A stretch of 64,000 nucleotides of DNA from Terfezia claveryi (Eukaryota > Ascomycota > Pezizomycetes > Pezizales > Pezizaceae). Positions 1 to 11,700 of the stretch are shown here, piece after piece. The notes beneath the pieces are model-generated. The model made no database searches. It was not told where the DNA came from and saw only the letters and a list, made by a program, of their open reading frames with translations. A program made the position numbers and the translations under genes. The stretch lies in assembly GCA_015179025.1 (NCBI GenBank), contig WHUX01000046.1, positions 124,001-188,000 on the forward strand. The letters are read 5' to 3'. How positions within the stretch are numbered: position 1 is the stretch's first letter; the number at the start of each line of letters is the position of its first letter.

Positions 1-806
1 GTTCCCGGTCCTAGAACTGGCGCGGGCTGTGCCCCATTATCGGCATCCGAGAAAATCGTCATCTTCTCTCTCTTTTGCTTCGGCCCCGCCGGCGCTGCCG
101 ACGCATGAGCCTGCGGATCGGAGTACACACCTCCCTCCGCCACCCCACCAAACGGCAGCGTCTTTGCAGCCAACGCAGGTCGGACAGCGGGCAGTGCAGG
201 TGACCTAGGTTCATCCTCTGTGATTGGGTTCGCCTCACACCTATGTATAAACTCCTCAAATTTTCTCACCAGCCTCTCCCTCGGCCTAGCTCCATTCTCC
301 ACCCCCAGCTGATAGACCTCTCTCGCCTGCCCTCTCCTCCCAACACTCTCCAGCCACGCTGCAAATTCCTCATAGAAAAGCGCCAACCGCTGCCCAATGT
401 CGTTCCTAGCCAAATACGCAAAATGTTCCCGTGGGGCGTCGCTGAATCTTTGGATATACAGGATCCAGAATTTAACGTAGCGGGGATCGTTTCTGTAGTG
501 AGAGTCGTGGAGGAAGGCACGGGTTGCTCGCTCGAGGAGGGGCAGGAGCTGGGATTGGGAGGAGTTTCCTGCGGGGTAGGTGTTGAGGGTCCAGTAGACG
601 TAGCGGGTCCAGACGTCGAGGGGATCGTCGAGGTCGGAGGCAAGCAGAAGCTCGGATTCGAAGGAGTCCCGCTCGGATTGGTGCTCGTCGGGGGTGCCGC
701 TAAGGGCGGTGACGAGGGCGCGGGCGGAGCGGCCGGTGGAGAGGGGAAGGATGTTTTCTTTGTGGGGCTCGATGAGGGCGAAGTTGATGGCTCCGGGGCC
801 GGCCAT
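1..806 (-). CDS. Bub1/Mad3-family spindle checkpoint protein, N-terminal part (runs off the window)
   Basis: The frame is open without introns from an ATG at 806 down to base 1, giving 268 residues, and it continues outside the window. A KEN box lies at residues 16-18 (PHKENILPL), the degron-mimic by which Mad3/BubR1 inhibits APC/C-Cdc20. A Bub1/Mad3 homology region I (TPR-like) follows at about residues 50-180, with the family signatures DPLDVWTRYVYW, RYVKFWILYIQ, LALFYEEFAAWLE and AREVYQLGVENGA. A KMTIFSD motif lies near residue 255, like the second conserved block of Mad3. The expected role is the mitotic checkpoint complex at kinetochores. Whether it is Mad3 (no kinase) or Bub1 (C-terminal kinase) cannot be told, because the C-terminus is missing. 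The gene is divergent from the transporter at 1679. Pro-rich open frames on both strands over the same bases are shadows. Confidence 0.9.
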   Translation of the reverse strand, partial: MAGPGAINFALIEPHKENILPLSTGRSARALVTALSGTPDEHQSERDSFESELLLASDLDDPLDVWTRYVYWTLNTYPAGNSSQSQLLPLLERATRAFLHDSHYRNDPRYVKFWILYIQRFSDAPREHFAYLARNDIGQRLALFYEEFAAWLESVGRRGQAREVYQLGVENGARPRERLVRKFEEFIHRCEANPITEDEPRSPALPAVRPALAAKTLPFGGVAEGGVYSDPQAHASAAPAGPKQKREKMTIFSDADNGAQPAPVLGPG

Positions 807-1678
807 GGTGAGGGAGCGAGGAGCGAGTGTGTCTCTGTGTGTGTGTGTGTGTGTATGAGGGCAGTGAAGGTATAGTGGGGCAGCGGATTGCCCTGCAAGC
901 CGTGTGTGTTTTTTGGGTGGGGGGAGGGTATTGACGTTGCTGCAAGTGCGAATACACCTGGATCGTGAGGATAGAGGTACTCTCGTAGTTATGTACTTTA
1001 GGCGTACCTGAGCCACGGGGTGGGGTTTGTCTGCGGGGCACGTACGGGACAGCAGGTAAACAAAAACAAACGCCAAGAGTGCGGTTACAAGCAGCGCCCT
1101 GGCATGCAAAAACGTCCTTGCATAAATAACATCGCATAAATGCATATAACCTCGCATAAACATACCCTATGTACTTGTGCATGTACGGAGTATGTACCTA
1201 ACTTACGGAGTATGTACCTAACTTACGGAGTATGTAGGTACGTACATATATCTGTAGTACACTACACTACACTACATATTTATGTACATCAGGTGCATAC
1301 TCTGCATACTGCCCTGTGATAGGCCGGAGCTGTTCTCTTACTACCTCCTCCAACACTCCTCGGTACGCGACAAGATCTCAGCAACACACAAACACCAATC
1401 TTACAGACTGTACCTATCCTATCTCTGGTGGCCCTTCAACCCCTGTGTGGCCTTCACCCAGTTGCTTGATTTCCTGCGCTCTATACAGCCTCATACAGCC
1501 TCTGTTTTTACTCCTTTTCGGCTTAATCTTGCAATTGTTCCGTGTGCAATGCGATAGATACGACTTCTATAGTTATAGACCTACAGACCCTACCGGGAGC
1601 ACATACATACATATACCACCCACCCGTCCAGCAAATGCCATAATTTGACACTGGTAACTCGTATCCTCATTGTCCAGC
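807..1678. promoter_or_regulatory. Divergent intergenic promoter region between the checkpoint and transporter genes
   Basis: This spacer separates two divergently oriented starts. It holds a (GT)n tract just upstream of the checkpoint ATG (about 833-854), several GCATAAA copies near 1119-1158, and a 20-bp tandem repeat (1185-1238). I see no gene here. Confidence 0.5.
1185..1238. repeat. 20-bp tandem repeat, 2.7 copies
   Basis: The unit ACGGAGTATGTACCTAACTT occurs twice exactly (1185-1204 and 1205-1224), then partially (1225-1238). ACGGAGTA/TACTCCGT also recurs elsewhere, for example near 61,640 and 57,850-57,930. Confidence 0.85.
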
Positions 1679-3727
1679 ATGCACAAAACCGATTCTCTCG
1701 ATGCCAGCCCGGGTACCACCACCTCTGGCTGCCCCCCAGCCTCCAGCTCTGCTGGACGGCTCTCCATCACAGACTCGGAATCAGAAGACCTCGAGCTAAG
1801 CTCGTGGGAATCCGACGCTTCGAACAAACCAATAAACAAACGCCCGAAGAACCGAGCAGTCCGCGAGAGCCTGACGTTGGGAGATCGGATGGTTATGGAC
1901 CCTCCGGGGAGCGAAGGGGCGGTAATTAGCCAGGAGGATAGAAGGACGGCAGATGCCAAGGTCATCAGGAACTTAGCTGTGAATGCCTTTTTTATTGGGT
2001 TATGGTGAGTCAGGATCTTGAGGAAGAGAAGAGAAGGGCGGCTGCATGGAGATGATGTCTGGTGCCCACCCCGGGCCGGCAATTCCATGGTACGGTATGG
2101 TCCGTAGATGAGGAATCTCTGCTAATCATGCTTGAGAATGCAGGTATACCTTCTCACTGCTTATATCAATTGTATGCCCCATCCTTCCCCCCAATAGGGT
2201 TATATCTATACATTTTGCTGACACCGCCTCTCCAGTACAATAAATGGATGTTCAGCCCGGATCACCTCAACTTCAAATTCCCCCTCTTCGTTACTTGCGG
2301 ACACATGCTAGTCCAATTCTCCATGGCCTCTCTTGTCCTCTTCGCCTTTCCGCATCTACGCCCCGGAAACTTTGACGGAGCAAGCCAACATCACGGGTAC
2401 CACAGCGGGTCCACTGAGCGTCAAAAGCAGCAAGAAGGAAAGATGACGAAATGGTTTTACCTCACTCGTATAGGCCCCTGCGGAGCAGCTACGGGCTTAG
2501 ACATCGGATTGGGCAATATGAGTATGAGGTTCATCTCGCTCGCGTTCTATAGTAGATTCCCCCACCCCTCTTTCTTTGCCTCAACCACGAGCTCCTTATT
2601 AATGCTCTCTGTCAACAGCAATGTGTAAATCATCCGCTCCCATCTTTGTCCTTACTTTCGCCTTCATTTTTCGCCTTGAAAAGCCTACTTGGATGCTCGC
2701 CGCAATAATCACCATCATGACCGTTGGTGTAATAATGATGGTTTCTTCCGAATCCGAAACAACCTTCGTCCTCATCGGATTCATCCTCGTCATGACCGCC
2801 TCTGCGCTCTCTGGTCTCCGCTGGGCACTAACCCAAGTTCTCCTCGTCCGGAATCCCGCAACCTCCAATCCCTTCTCTGCGGTTTTCTTCCTCGCCCCAG
2901 TCATGTTCATCTCCATCCTCTGTGTCGCCGTTCCCGTCGAGGGCTTCGGCCCCTTATTTTCCCGATACAGAGAGCTAGTTGCCGAGTGGGGGTTTATTCC
3001 AGCAAGCGTCATTTTGGTGTGTCCGGGGCTGATTGCATTTTTGATGGTGGCGAGCGAGTTTGCGCTATTGCAGAGGAGCAGTGTGGTTACTCTGAGTGTT
3101 GCAGGAATATTTAAAGAGGTTATAACTATCACGGCTGCGGCGATTGTTTTTGGGGACTCTTTGACACCAGTCAATATCTCGGGCCTAGCGATTACGATTG
3201 CGAGTGTTGGGTGGTATAATTGGTGGAAGATCCAGAGGATGAGAGCCGAGACACTGGGGGAAGCTACTGACGGCCATGCTGGCGCGGATGGGGTGGAATA
3301 CGTCGCTGTTGGCGAGGAGGAGGAAGAGGTTGATAAGTCCGCGGCAGAGGACAGCGCTGAGGACGGCGACGCCGAAGCCGAATCCCGCCGACGACGGAAA
3401 CGGAAATTTAAGGGGAAATCCAAATTTAGAATCAATAGAGCAAAGGGGAAAGGAAACCGAAGAGCCATAATCGTACCACTCGACAGCGCGGGGCAATTGC
3501 TTGATAAACTCGACGAAGCAGAAGAATCAGACCATCTTGTGAGTGGGAGTGATGATGTGGTGGAGACTGTGAAAAGGGGGATTGTGTCGTCCGGGTCTGG
3601 GGCGGAGGTTTCAGCATCGAAGGTGGTGGAAGAGACGGCGAGTGTGCATGGGGAGGTGAGGTTGAGGAGTGGGAGTTTGAGTTCGGTGGAGAGTGAGTTT
3701 GTGAAGGGGAGCGGGAAATTAGGTTGA
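1679..3727 (+). CDS. SLC35C2-like nucleotide-sugar/triose-phosphate family transporter
   Basis: Proposed exons are 1679-2004, 2144-2171, 2236-2551 and 2619-3727, giving 592 aa. All introns are GT-AG, and the second has a CTGAC branch-like site 15 bases before its acceptor. The 28-nt second exon restores the hydrophobic stretch WYTFSLLISI directly before the family motif YNKW. Residues about 108-431 form the TPT/EamA-type (DMT superfamily) membrane domain with roughly ten helices; FYTMCKSSAP and SGLRWALTQVLL are characteristic of SLC35C2/Ymd8 relatives. The N-terminal 100 residues are Ser-rich and cytosolic. The tail (432-592) is charged, with an acidic run followed by a basic RRRRKRKFKGK stretch. 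Family members sit in Golgi or ER membranes; the substrate here is unknown. The start follows a short 5' leader with no earlier in-frame ATG. Confidence 0.85.
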
Positions 3728-4251
3728 TTTGTATAAATAGTAAAGTGTGGCTTGCTTTATGTCGTGGGGGATGGCGGTTGGGAGAGGGTAGATGGTGATG
3801 GTACTTTCGTACTAAATAGATATCGGTGGCGGTGGTTTTGGAGAAGTAGTAGGACTAGGAGTAGTAGAGTAGCTATAGCATAAGGTGCCTGGAGTTGAGG
3901 GGGTAAATATCAATGACTCTTTTTGTGAAACGTATGAGTTCTCAGTTTACGAAGTACCTAGACAAAATTTCCGTTTCAACCGAATGTAATGCAAGCAGGT
4001 AGGTACTAGGAGTTTCTGAATTGTTTTGATGTTTTATGAGGATTATTGGTCCGTATATTATGGTGGTTTGGTCAACACAGCGGAGGATGGGAGTTACCCT
4101 CTGCTGCAGCTTCGAGTCTTGGCATTGTTTATCACGTTGAAGGAAAACTCCACAGCTTCACCCCGCCACGAAATGAGAATCCCCGGGAATTCGATACGAA
4201 TGATCAATTGAAGGTATCCAGTCCTCCGATAACCAGCCTATTGCCCTCACC
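3728..4251. other. Intergenic spacer
   Basis: This is the 3' end of the transporter gene and the promoter of the COG4 gene. Nothing coding is convincing; the small frames here lack conserved features. Confidence 0.5.
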
Positions 4252-7022
4252 ATGGCTCTTCAATCCATCAGGGTGCCTCAGGAGCTCGACCCCCCCTGGG
4301 TCCCTCTCCCCGCCTCCCAATGCCGTACCGTCGCCGACCTCGAACACACCCTCGCAGTTCTCTCAAAACAAGAGGACGCCATTACCGACCGTCTTGACAC
4401 TCTTTTAGAAACGCAAGAAGAGCTTAATCGGTCGCTTTCCCGTCTCGACCTCCTCCGCGCACACCTAGGCACCCAAGTCGTCGCAGCCCGGTCACTCTCC
4501 AACGAAATGCTCTCCCCCACATCCAACACAGCGTTTCGAGTTTCTAGCGCTGTCCAGGCTCTAGACATTGAGCAAGCACGGGTAAAGGCGACTCTGGAGG
4601 TAGTCGAGCAGGTCGTAGAGCTCAAGGCATGCGTCCTAGGCGTCACAGGGTCGATGGGTGCTCCACAGGATTGGGAAACTGCTGCGGCGTACTTGCACCG
4701 GGCGAGTAAAGTACCAAAGGAGATACTTGAAGGAGAGTTTGCGGAGGAAATGGTTCCGACAACAGAGGTCCCTGACCCGCCAAAGGTGACGCTGCATAAC
4801 GCGGCCGAGAGCTTGTGCGGGTTGTTCCTGAGGGAGTTTGAGAAGGCTGCGGGGATGAATCCGCCGGATGGGGAGAAGATTACTAGGTTTTTCAAGCTGT
4901 TCCCGTTGATTGGGAGGGCGGAGACGGGGTTGGATGTTTATGGGAAATATGTTTGCACAGGGATCAGTTCTCGGGCTAGGGCGGTGCTGGCAAATAAGCC
5001 GGAAGGTGGAGCGGCCGGTGCTGGGGCTTTCTTCTACGCCAATGCAATCACGAGATTGTTTGAGCATATAGCGGGGATCGTGGAGCAGCATAGTCCGCTG
5101 GTGGAGAGACATTATGGGAAAGGAAAGATGGGTAGGGTTATCGCTAGGGTGCAGCGAGAGGCGGATTTACAGGGCGGAATCATTCTGGATGCATGGGGGG
5201 AGGAGAGGCAGGTGGATAGGAGGCTTACGGAGACGAAGAGTTATGCATTTACGTTTTTGGTGCAGTCGTTCTTGCCCAATGCGAGGAACACGGGGGTACC
5301 AGGGAGGACGGCGTCTCCAGCTGCTGGGTCGGCCGGCGGAGGGCAGATGGCCCAGGGGGAATGTGAGGGTGGGGATGTCAAAGAGGTCGATATGATCTTG
5401 CTGGAGATCGGAGCAATGCTCTCGAGATGGTCACTATATTGTCGTTTTATGGCAAGAAAGTCTCAAGTATACTCCCCCTGGGCCTTGCCCAATCTGTACA
5501 TTTACATTGGTTACAAAGAAAGAATTGGAATGGAGCTTACCTTTTCACATAGGAATCAGAAGACCCATCAGCCGCGGCTGCGGAGCCTCCCCGGCTTACT
5601 CTCCCCTCTGTTATCTCCACTTCGTCCCTCTCCACCAAAATCTCCTCCCGCCTCCTCAACCCCTTCCTCACCCTCACCACCTTCTTCATCCGCCGTACAG
5701 TCGAAACCGCCTTCCAACTCGACGAGCCTCCCTCCGACCTTCTCCCCCTCCCCATATTCCACTCCGCCTCCCATCACACTACATACTCCCCCCCACCATC
5801 TCCATTTATCACCTCCGCCGTTGACGACGTCATGTTCATCGTCAACAAACTCCTCCACCGCTCCCTGCACACCTCGCAGAAGCAGCTCGTGGTCGGCGTC
5901 CTTGCTACTGTGTCTAGGGTACTCGGAAGCGACTTCATCGGCGTCATCCAGCGGCGCATGAGGGATGAATGCTACCCTCGCCCCGCCGTACAAACCACCA
6001 CCATCATCGTCGGCAACCCCGCCGCGTCACTAGCCCAGTCCATGGCCAACGTCGTCGACGACCGGTCCGTCACGTTCATGGTGTTGGTAAATAACCTAGA
6101 TATTGCAGCGGAATACTGCAAGCGCATAGTAAACTCGTATATCACCGCAGCGACCTCTTCACCCGAGCAAGCATCCGGGGGGGTGGATCCACATCAACAA
6201 GCAGCATATGGAGATGACTCCGCACCACCGACTTCACTAGAATTATTATTCCCCTTTCCGAACGAGAACCAAGAAGTCATTGCCGCACTAAACACGCTCG
6301 AGTCTGCGTTTACGCAGAAAGCAAGCGAGGTCGCTTCTGACGCGGTACTTACCTTATTCAACCAACTAATCAAAGCAAAGCTTCGCCCGCTCATAACAGA
6401 AGCATTCCGGGACGTGGACTACTCTACTACAACCTCAATCACAACCACAGCTATACCCTTAACCTCAGCCAATATCCTATCAGAACCACCGCCGCCACAA
6501 TCAAATAGCAGTAGCAGCCACGACGCAGACGACGACTTGGTCAAATCCCGCTTCGAGCTCGGCTTTACCTCGTTAATCCAACCGTTCAAATATACCCTCA
6601 CTGACACGCCCTTCACGAAGCTCCTCGCGCACACAGCAACATACCTGTCGCGGCTGCTCGAGAAGAAAATTATCCAGCTCGGAGGAGGCATCAGTAGCAG
6701 TAACTACCCATCTAATGCATACCCGTCCTCATCTGATTCCGGAGGACAAATCAGCGAGTTAGGCGCAATCAGGCTCGACAGGGATGTGTCTGGGATTATC
6801 AACGTGGTAGTTAAAGCGGGGAGGTACGGCGTTAGGGAAGCGTTTGCGAGGTGTGTGCAGATTTGCTTAGTGTTGGGGGTTGATGAGGAGGAAGTTGGGG
6901 GATTGTATGATGAAGGTGATGGTGATGGTGATGGGGGGCCAAATGGGGGGGGAATGGGAGTAGAGTGGAAGTTAAGTGTAGATGAGAGGAGGAGGGTTCG
7001 GGGCATGGTTATAAGGCGTTGA
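4252..7022 (+). CDS. COG4: Conserved oligomeric Golgi complex subunit 4
   Basis: There are two exons, 4252-5466 and 5553-7022, separated by an 86-bp phase-0 intron (GTATAC...CACATAG), giving 894 aa, close to yeast Cog4. The N-terminal 130 residues are predicted coiled coil (TVADLEHTLAVLSKQEDAIT, LETQEELNRSLSRLDLLR), followed by the COG4 domain with FFKLFPLIGRAETGLDVYGKYVC and TKSYAFTFLVQSFLP. Exon 2 carries VDDVMFIVNKLLHRSLHTSQ, SFMVLVNNLDIAAEYCKRI-type helices and the C-terminal SVDERRRVRGMV. The product is a peripheral Golgi tethering subunit that works in lobe A with COG1-3 in retrograde intra-Golgi traffic and binds SNAREs. A Gly/Asp-rich low-complexity insert lies near the C-terminus (about 6900-6960). 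The ATG at 4252 has a favourable CACCATGG context. Confidence 0.95.
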
Positions 7023-7240
7023 GATAGGGGTAGTTGTATTTTTTTTTTGCATTATAGATAGATATCATATGTTTTTGAAGGCCCGGACTGGGCCCGGAAA
7101 AAGGATTGTGTAGTATGCTGCAGCAAAAAGCCCATTCTGATTGATATAGAATTTTTTTTTTTTTCTCTTTAATTTATTATTTGGGGGTCGGCGATTCCCC
7201 CGGCGAATGGGATCTATCAAGCTGATTCAGGGTAATTTTT

Positions 7241-7271
<31 letters not shown>

Positions 7272-7742
7272 CTTTCTTTTTTTTCTTTCTTTTTTTGGTG
7301 GAGAGGAAGGGGGGTCTGTGGGGGGGTTGATTTATATCATAAAACATAGGACTAGTTTTTATGGTGTGCAAACCGTTGTTAATTGTCTGGGAAAAACTTT
7401 TTGTCCTAGTTACTTTTTTTTTATGAAGGAAAGGAGGGGCGCAGATAGAGATACAGTTCTCAAGGCCTGGATTTTTTTTCAGAAAAAGGTATATATATAT
7501 ATATATATATTAAACCCCCGCTACAAAGTGAAATGACCTTTAATACTTTGCAGCTAAATTTAAAAATAAAATATAAAAATAAAAATAAAAATAAAAATAA
7601 AATTGCAGCGATATCGACTCTGTAAAGCTTTAAAATCATAACGCAATTTTTTTTTTTAAAAAAAAAACTGAAAAACTGACTGCAAGGGGTATGTATCCAT
7701 TTTTACGGACTGCTTCTCAAAAAAATATACTTTGCCGTATTT
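7023..7742. other. Convergent, AT-rich low-complexity spacer
   Basis: The spacer lies between two 3' ends. It contains interrupted T tracts (7145-7165, 7235-7295), a (TA)n run at about 7490-7511 and AAAAT-type repeats at about 7560-7603. No gene is seen. Confidence 0.7.
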
Positions 7743-8705
7743 CTACCGCAAACTGCTAATTCTTCCCATAGCCTCCACAGTCTCCTCTTCCTCATTGCGT
7801 TCAAGCATAGTCGATAATCTAACGGAGTTCATCCTCTCCTTTATCCACTGCTCTCTCCGAATCCGCAAAAACCTCTCGGTAGCCCACAACTCCTCCTGAT
7901 CCCCCCGACAAGGAATAATGTTCCCATTTGCATGCGTGTATCCTATGGGTACTTTTTTGAATGGTTCCTTCATTTCCCACAGTATGATCCGCGTACGGAT
8001 GTCTGTAGCAATAGGAGTTTTCATTTGAGGAAGCGAGCTTTGGGTAATGTGCTGACTGAGAATACATTGTTCTTGTTTGGAGAGGTCGTTGCATAAGCTT
8101 TCGGGAAGGGTTATGGTGTTCATTTCCCTCCCCTCCTGTCCCGTTGAGAGACCGTTGCCATTAGAAACGTTTCTAATGTGGGTTATCGTGTTGAGCTCCC
8201 TCCTTTCTACCCCCACTTCCAGTTCATCGTCTTTTTTGCTTGGGTTCATGAACGAGAGAAGATTTTCAGTGGATGGCTGATGCCTGAGCTTCCGTAGCCC
8301 TGATCGACGGACAGATTGTGGGCTTGGGTCGCTGTCGTCTTTTTTCCCTTTACCTACGCTGAAGGCTTCAGCTGGAAGCTCTCTCCCATCATCATCATCA
8401 CCATTTCCATCACTTTCATGACCCACGCGTCCGGATATCCGCCGCAACTGTACCTCGAGAGTGTGCTCTGACGACGGTGTATGAGCGCGATGTCTCCTTT
8501 GCAGCCATGCCCTTCTCCTCCCTCGTTCTTGATCCAGATCCCCCATAGATGTATTTCTACCTTTATTATACTTGGCTGAATTTGCTGATGGGGTGTGATG
8601 CAAATACTTTAAGATGCTGATGCAAATGCGAGACGATTTTATGTCGAAACAACAAAGAGTATTGAGGGAATCCATGACCATGGCAGAAAAGGAATCAATG
8701 ACCAT
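7743..8705 (-). CDS. Hypothetical protein, family not recognised
   Basis: An uninterrupted frame of 320 codons ends at 7743. I do not recognise the family. The protein is hydrophilic: an Arg-rich patch (RGRRRAWLQRRHRAH) near residue 60, an Asp run (DGNGDDDDGRE) near 105, and a direct duplication around NTIT (ELNTITHIRN and EMNTITLPES). The C-terminal 90 residues look most structured (RTRIILWEMKEPFKKVPIGY, ERFLRIRREQWIKERMNSV) and are probably helical. No signal peptide or membrane helix is seen. The first ATG is at 8705; a more plausible start may be the internal Met at 8546 (MGDLDQER), because upstream residues look like translated leader. The neighbours give no functional hint. Confidence 0.45.
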   Translation of the reverse strand: MVIDSFSAMVMDSLNTLCCFDIKSSRICISILKYLHHTPSANSAKYNKGRNTSMGDLDQERGRRRAWLQRRHRAHTPSSEHTLEVQLRRISGRVGHESDGNGDDDDGRELPAEAFSVGKGKKDDSDPSPQSVRRSGLRKLRHQPSTENLLSFMNPSKKDDELEVGVERRELNTITHIRNVSNGNGLSTGQEGREMNTITLPESLCNDLSKQEQCILSQHITQSSLPQMKTPIATDIRTRIILWEMKEPFKKVPIGYTHANGNIIPCRGDQEELWATERFLRIRREQWIKERMNSVRLSTMLERNEEEETVEAMGRISSLR

Positions 8706-11700
8706 TTGCAGAGAAGGAATTCAATGTTAGAAAGTGAAAGCTCCCCCATGAAGAGCTTCTGTATATTTATACCCCTTCGAATTACATGTGACCTTGAGCT
8801 ATTAACTATCACTATCACAGCTGAGTTTGATGATGTATTTACATGCCCCAATCTGTGTTCTTTTTTTTTTTTTTTTTTTTTTCAATCCGGAGTATGGGAA
8901 AGCTTAATGCATGTGAGAGAACGGAATTATACTTGAGACTGCTCCAACTTCCTTTTTAAGAATATTTATGCGGAAGTATAACCCTTTTGCACATCACCTG
9001 TCTCCGTTGACCTTGAGCTAGATGTTTTTTTTTTTTGAGATCATCAGATTTCTATGTTAGTCCATGTATAGAAAGAAGTTGAATAATCTTATTGTATAGT
9101 GTTGGTCATGGACCCGCGGGACACATGCAAAGGGAGGGGGAGGGGGGTTGTCTGGATATATATATATATATGGATAACTCTCTGAGAGTAACAAACCTGC
9201 TAACTTGTCCAAGTTGCAACTATTCAACGAAGGAGATGTCCAGACTATCCTACTGAATACTAAGTAGAATCCCCATTGGCCATGGCACTTCTTGATTCCT
9301 CAGGTCTCTTTGCAACGGCATTGAGACACCTCTGTTTGCTTTGTATGCAACCCCAGTTCATCCTCAGAGACTCCTTCCAACACACTCCCCATAGAAAACC
9401 AACTCCCAGTTCTTCCTTCCTCCCCCCCACCTTTCCTCCTCCTTCTTAATCAAGTGGGAGGAGGATAGTTTTTTGTTGCAATTTGCATGCAAGTCAAAGA
9501 GGTAAAATTGTGGTGAAAAGGCATCCTGGTATGTTCATGTACCGTAGTTCCTGCTGAGGCTTTTACTCCCAGCCCCGTAATCTCTTCCCCAGTCGAACTT
9601 TAATCCGCCTACTCCGTTGTCATTGAATACTCTGAGGGTAGGTGCCTTGGCCCCATAGCAGTTCCCGAGACTATGTAGGAGCTTGGAGATGCTAATTTGG
9701 GGGAAGGAAATTTATGATGGATCCTAAACACCGAGAGCTCAGGGTAAGATGCACTACCCACTACCCAATAAGGTCGTTGCACACTTATTAATCCGGTTGA
9801 CTCACTATGCTAGGTCTCTCTCATCTGCATGTGGATGTGGTGCAGCAATATCGACTGCGATAGCGACATCATATATAGAACAGTAATAATACTAACGTCT
9901 TATCTAAAACTATAGCCCAGCTCAGTGAGTAATATGGGTGGCCACCGGTTATAACGCACCAGAGACACCAAGGCTCAGAAGTCATGAACAGAACAACTAC
10001 ATATACCCCTAGGATATCCGCCTCGTTGAATATTCATCCCTTACGCATGCATCTCGGATGTCGATAAAGTCACGTGCAACATCACTGAACTTCTGCTTCA
10101 CATTGCCGACGGCACATCAATTCGACACAATTCGAGTGGTCATAGATATTTAAGAGTTTCAAGGACAGATAAGAATTCAACTAGTGGGGAAGTGCGGAAA
10201 AACAACCCCCAATTCCCCCATTATATAATACGAGGGGCATCACAAGATAAGGCACATCATAGTTCATCCCCCTCCCTAGGAGCGGTCGGGTTCGAGACTA
10301 GTTCATCCCTACATTTGATTGCTGAAACTGCGAAGTATGTATGGCTAAAGGGATTCCAGTTTGCGACGTATACATATATCGCCTTTGTCGCTGGCGACAG
10401 CCTTGCTGCACCCTCCCTGAACCCCCAGTATTTCCACCTGCACCAGGGATATATATATGCATCAATACTGTTGCCCAGTCAAACAACAGGCAGATAGAGC
10501 TGAAGAAGGAGATCCCACGCTCTAGCGCCCAATAATATTCAAACTGGACAGTGCTTTTTTGTATGTATGAGTACACATCCCGTCTCACACCTTCTTTCCT
10601 TTCATTACAGTTGTCTCATTTCTGAATAAGTGGGCTGCGCTTCCCGCTGGATACCAAAGTACCATCGAGCAGAGATCAACCCATTCTGTCCTGAAATTAC
10701 TATTAACAGCCAATGCCAGATTCATACCTGCATACCCTGACCCGGATGACAGGCACCCCGGCAACACAAAGGACATGCCTATCTATCTGACCATAGCGGA
10801 GATATCATATATATATTCCCTATTCCCCAATCCTACCTTCTCATTCAAAACTTCTCTATAGCCACAGGACACGTTCTGTCTTGCAAGTTACCACATTCAC
10901 CATTTATACCCCACAATTCAATATCGATGGGCACCAATACGAAACGCTAGGTTAGGCCAAGGCATATTGTGGAATCATGACACCCCAATCTAGCAAACTG
11001 TTTGACGTTTGGAACAACTAACCAAGTTCAGGGTAATGAATCGGTCGAATCCACGATCATTTCGGGCTACCCCAACCATACGTTCAATCAGAGCACCTCA
11101 CCAATGCGACAGGTGAATAATAATACATGCAATAGGCGACACAGTCCATGCTATACCAGAGGTGAATGGAAAGGTGAAGGAAAGGCTACCTACAAGCGTC
11201 AAATGTCACGAGCATCCTTTATAGGCATGAAATCGAAGTCCAAAGCGGGGGGAAGGGGAGCGTCTTCATGTATGGACTGAAAGAGATCATTCGTGGCTAG
11301 TCATGATAGGAGTTGAAGATATCCCGGTCCTGCTTCAACGCGCTTTACCTGTGATAAGCTTTCTTAATTTATGTTAGTTCACGACAGACGAACACCGATC
11401 GAGAAGCACGGACTGGCAGGTGCTGCTATCTTCCAATTCCTGTCCCAGCAAGTGGTCGCGTGGGATGAAGCCAAGTTTGTCGACGCCTACATGAAACAAG
11501 CAATGCGTAATGTGGATATCGATATCGGCAGGCGCTGTGGGGGCACAAACACTCATCTGCCTGATTCCCTATCAGATCAGCGTTCCGATTTCTTCCGACA
11601 CATGTGGCTGTGCTGGCAATTACCGAGGGGCTAGTGCAAGCCAGACTAACTTAGTCCGGTCGCTTTTCTGCAAGGATACTGGTTTTGGCTAGACAAAAAT

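Noticed and set aside
243..898. Two Pro/Gly-rich frames of 210 codons on opposite strands
   Set aside because: They overlap the third frame, which carries unmistakable Bub1/Mad3 homology and a KEN box; both are shadows of that gene.
10275..10300. GGGTTCGAGACTAG resembling a B box
   Set aside because: No T-stem pairing and no upstream A box at a suitable distance.
11002..11634. Two small + strand frames (92 and 87 codons) in the gene-poor region
   Set aside because: No conserved features; length is within chance for this composition, and the second overlaps the dispersed repeat motif.
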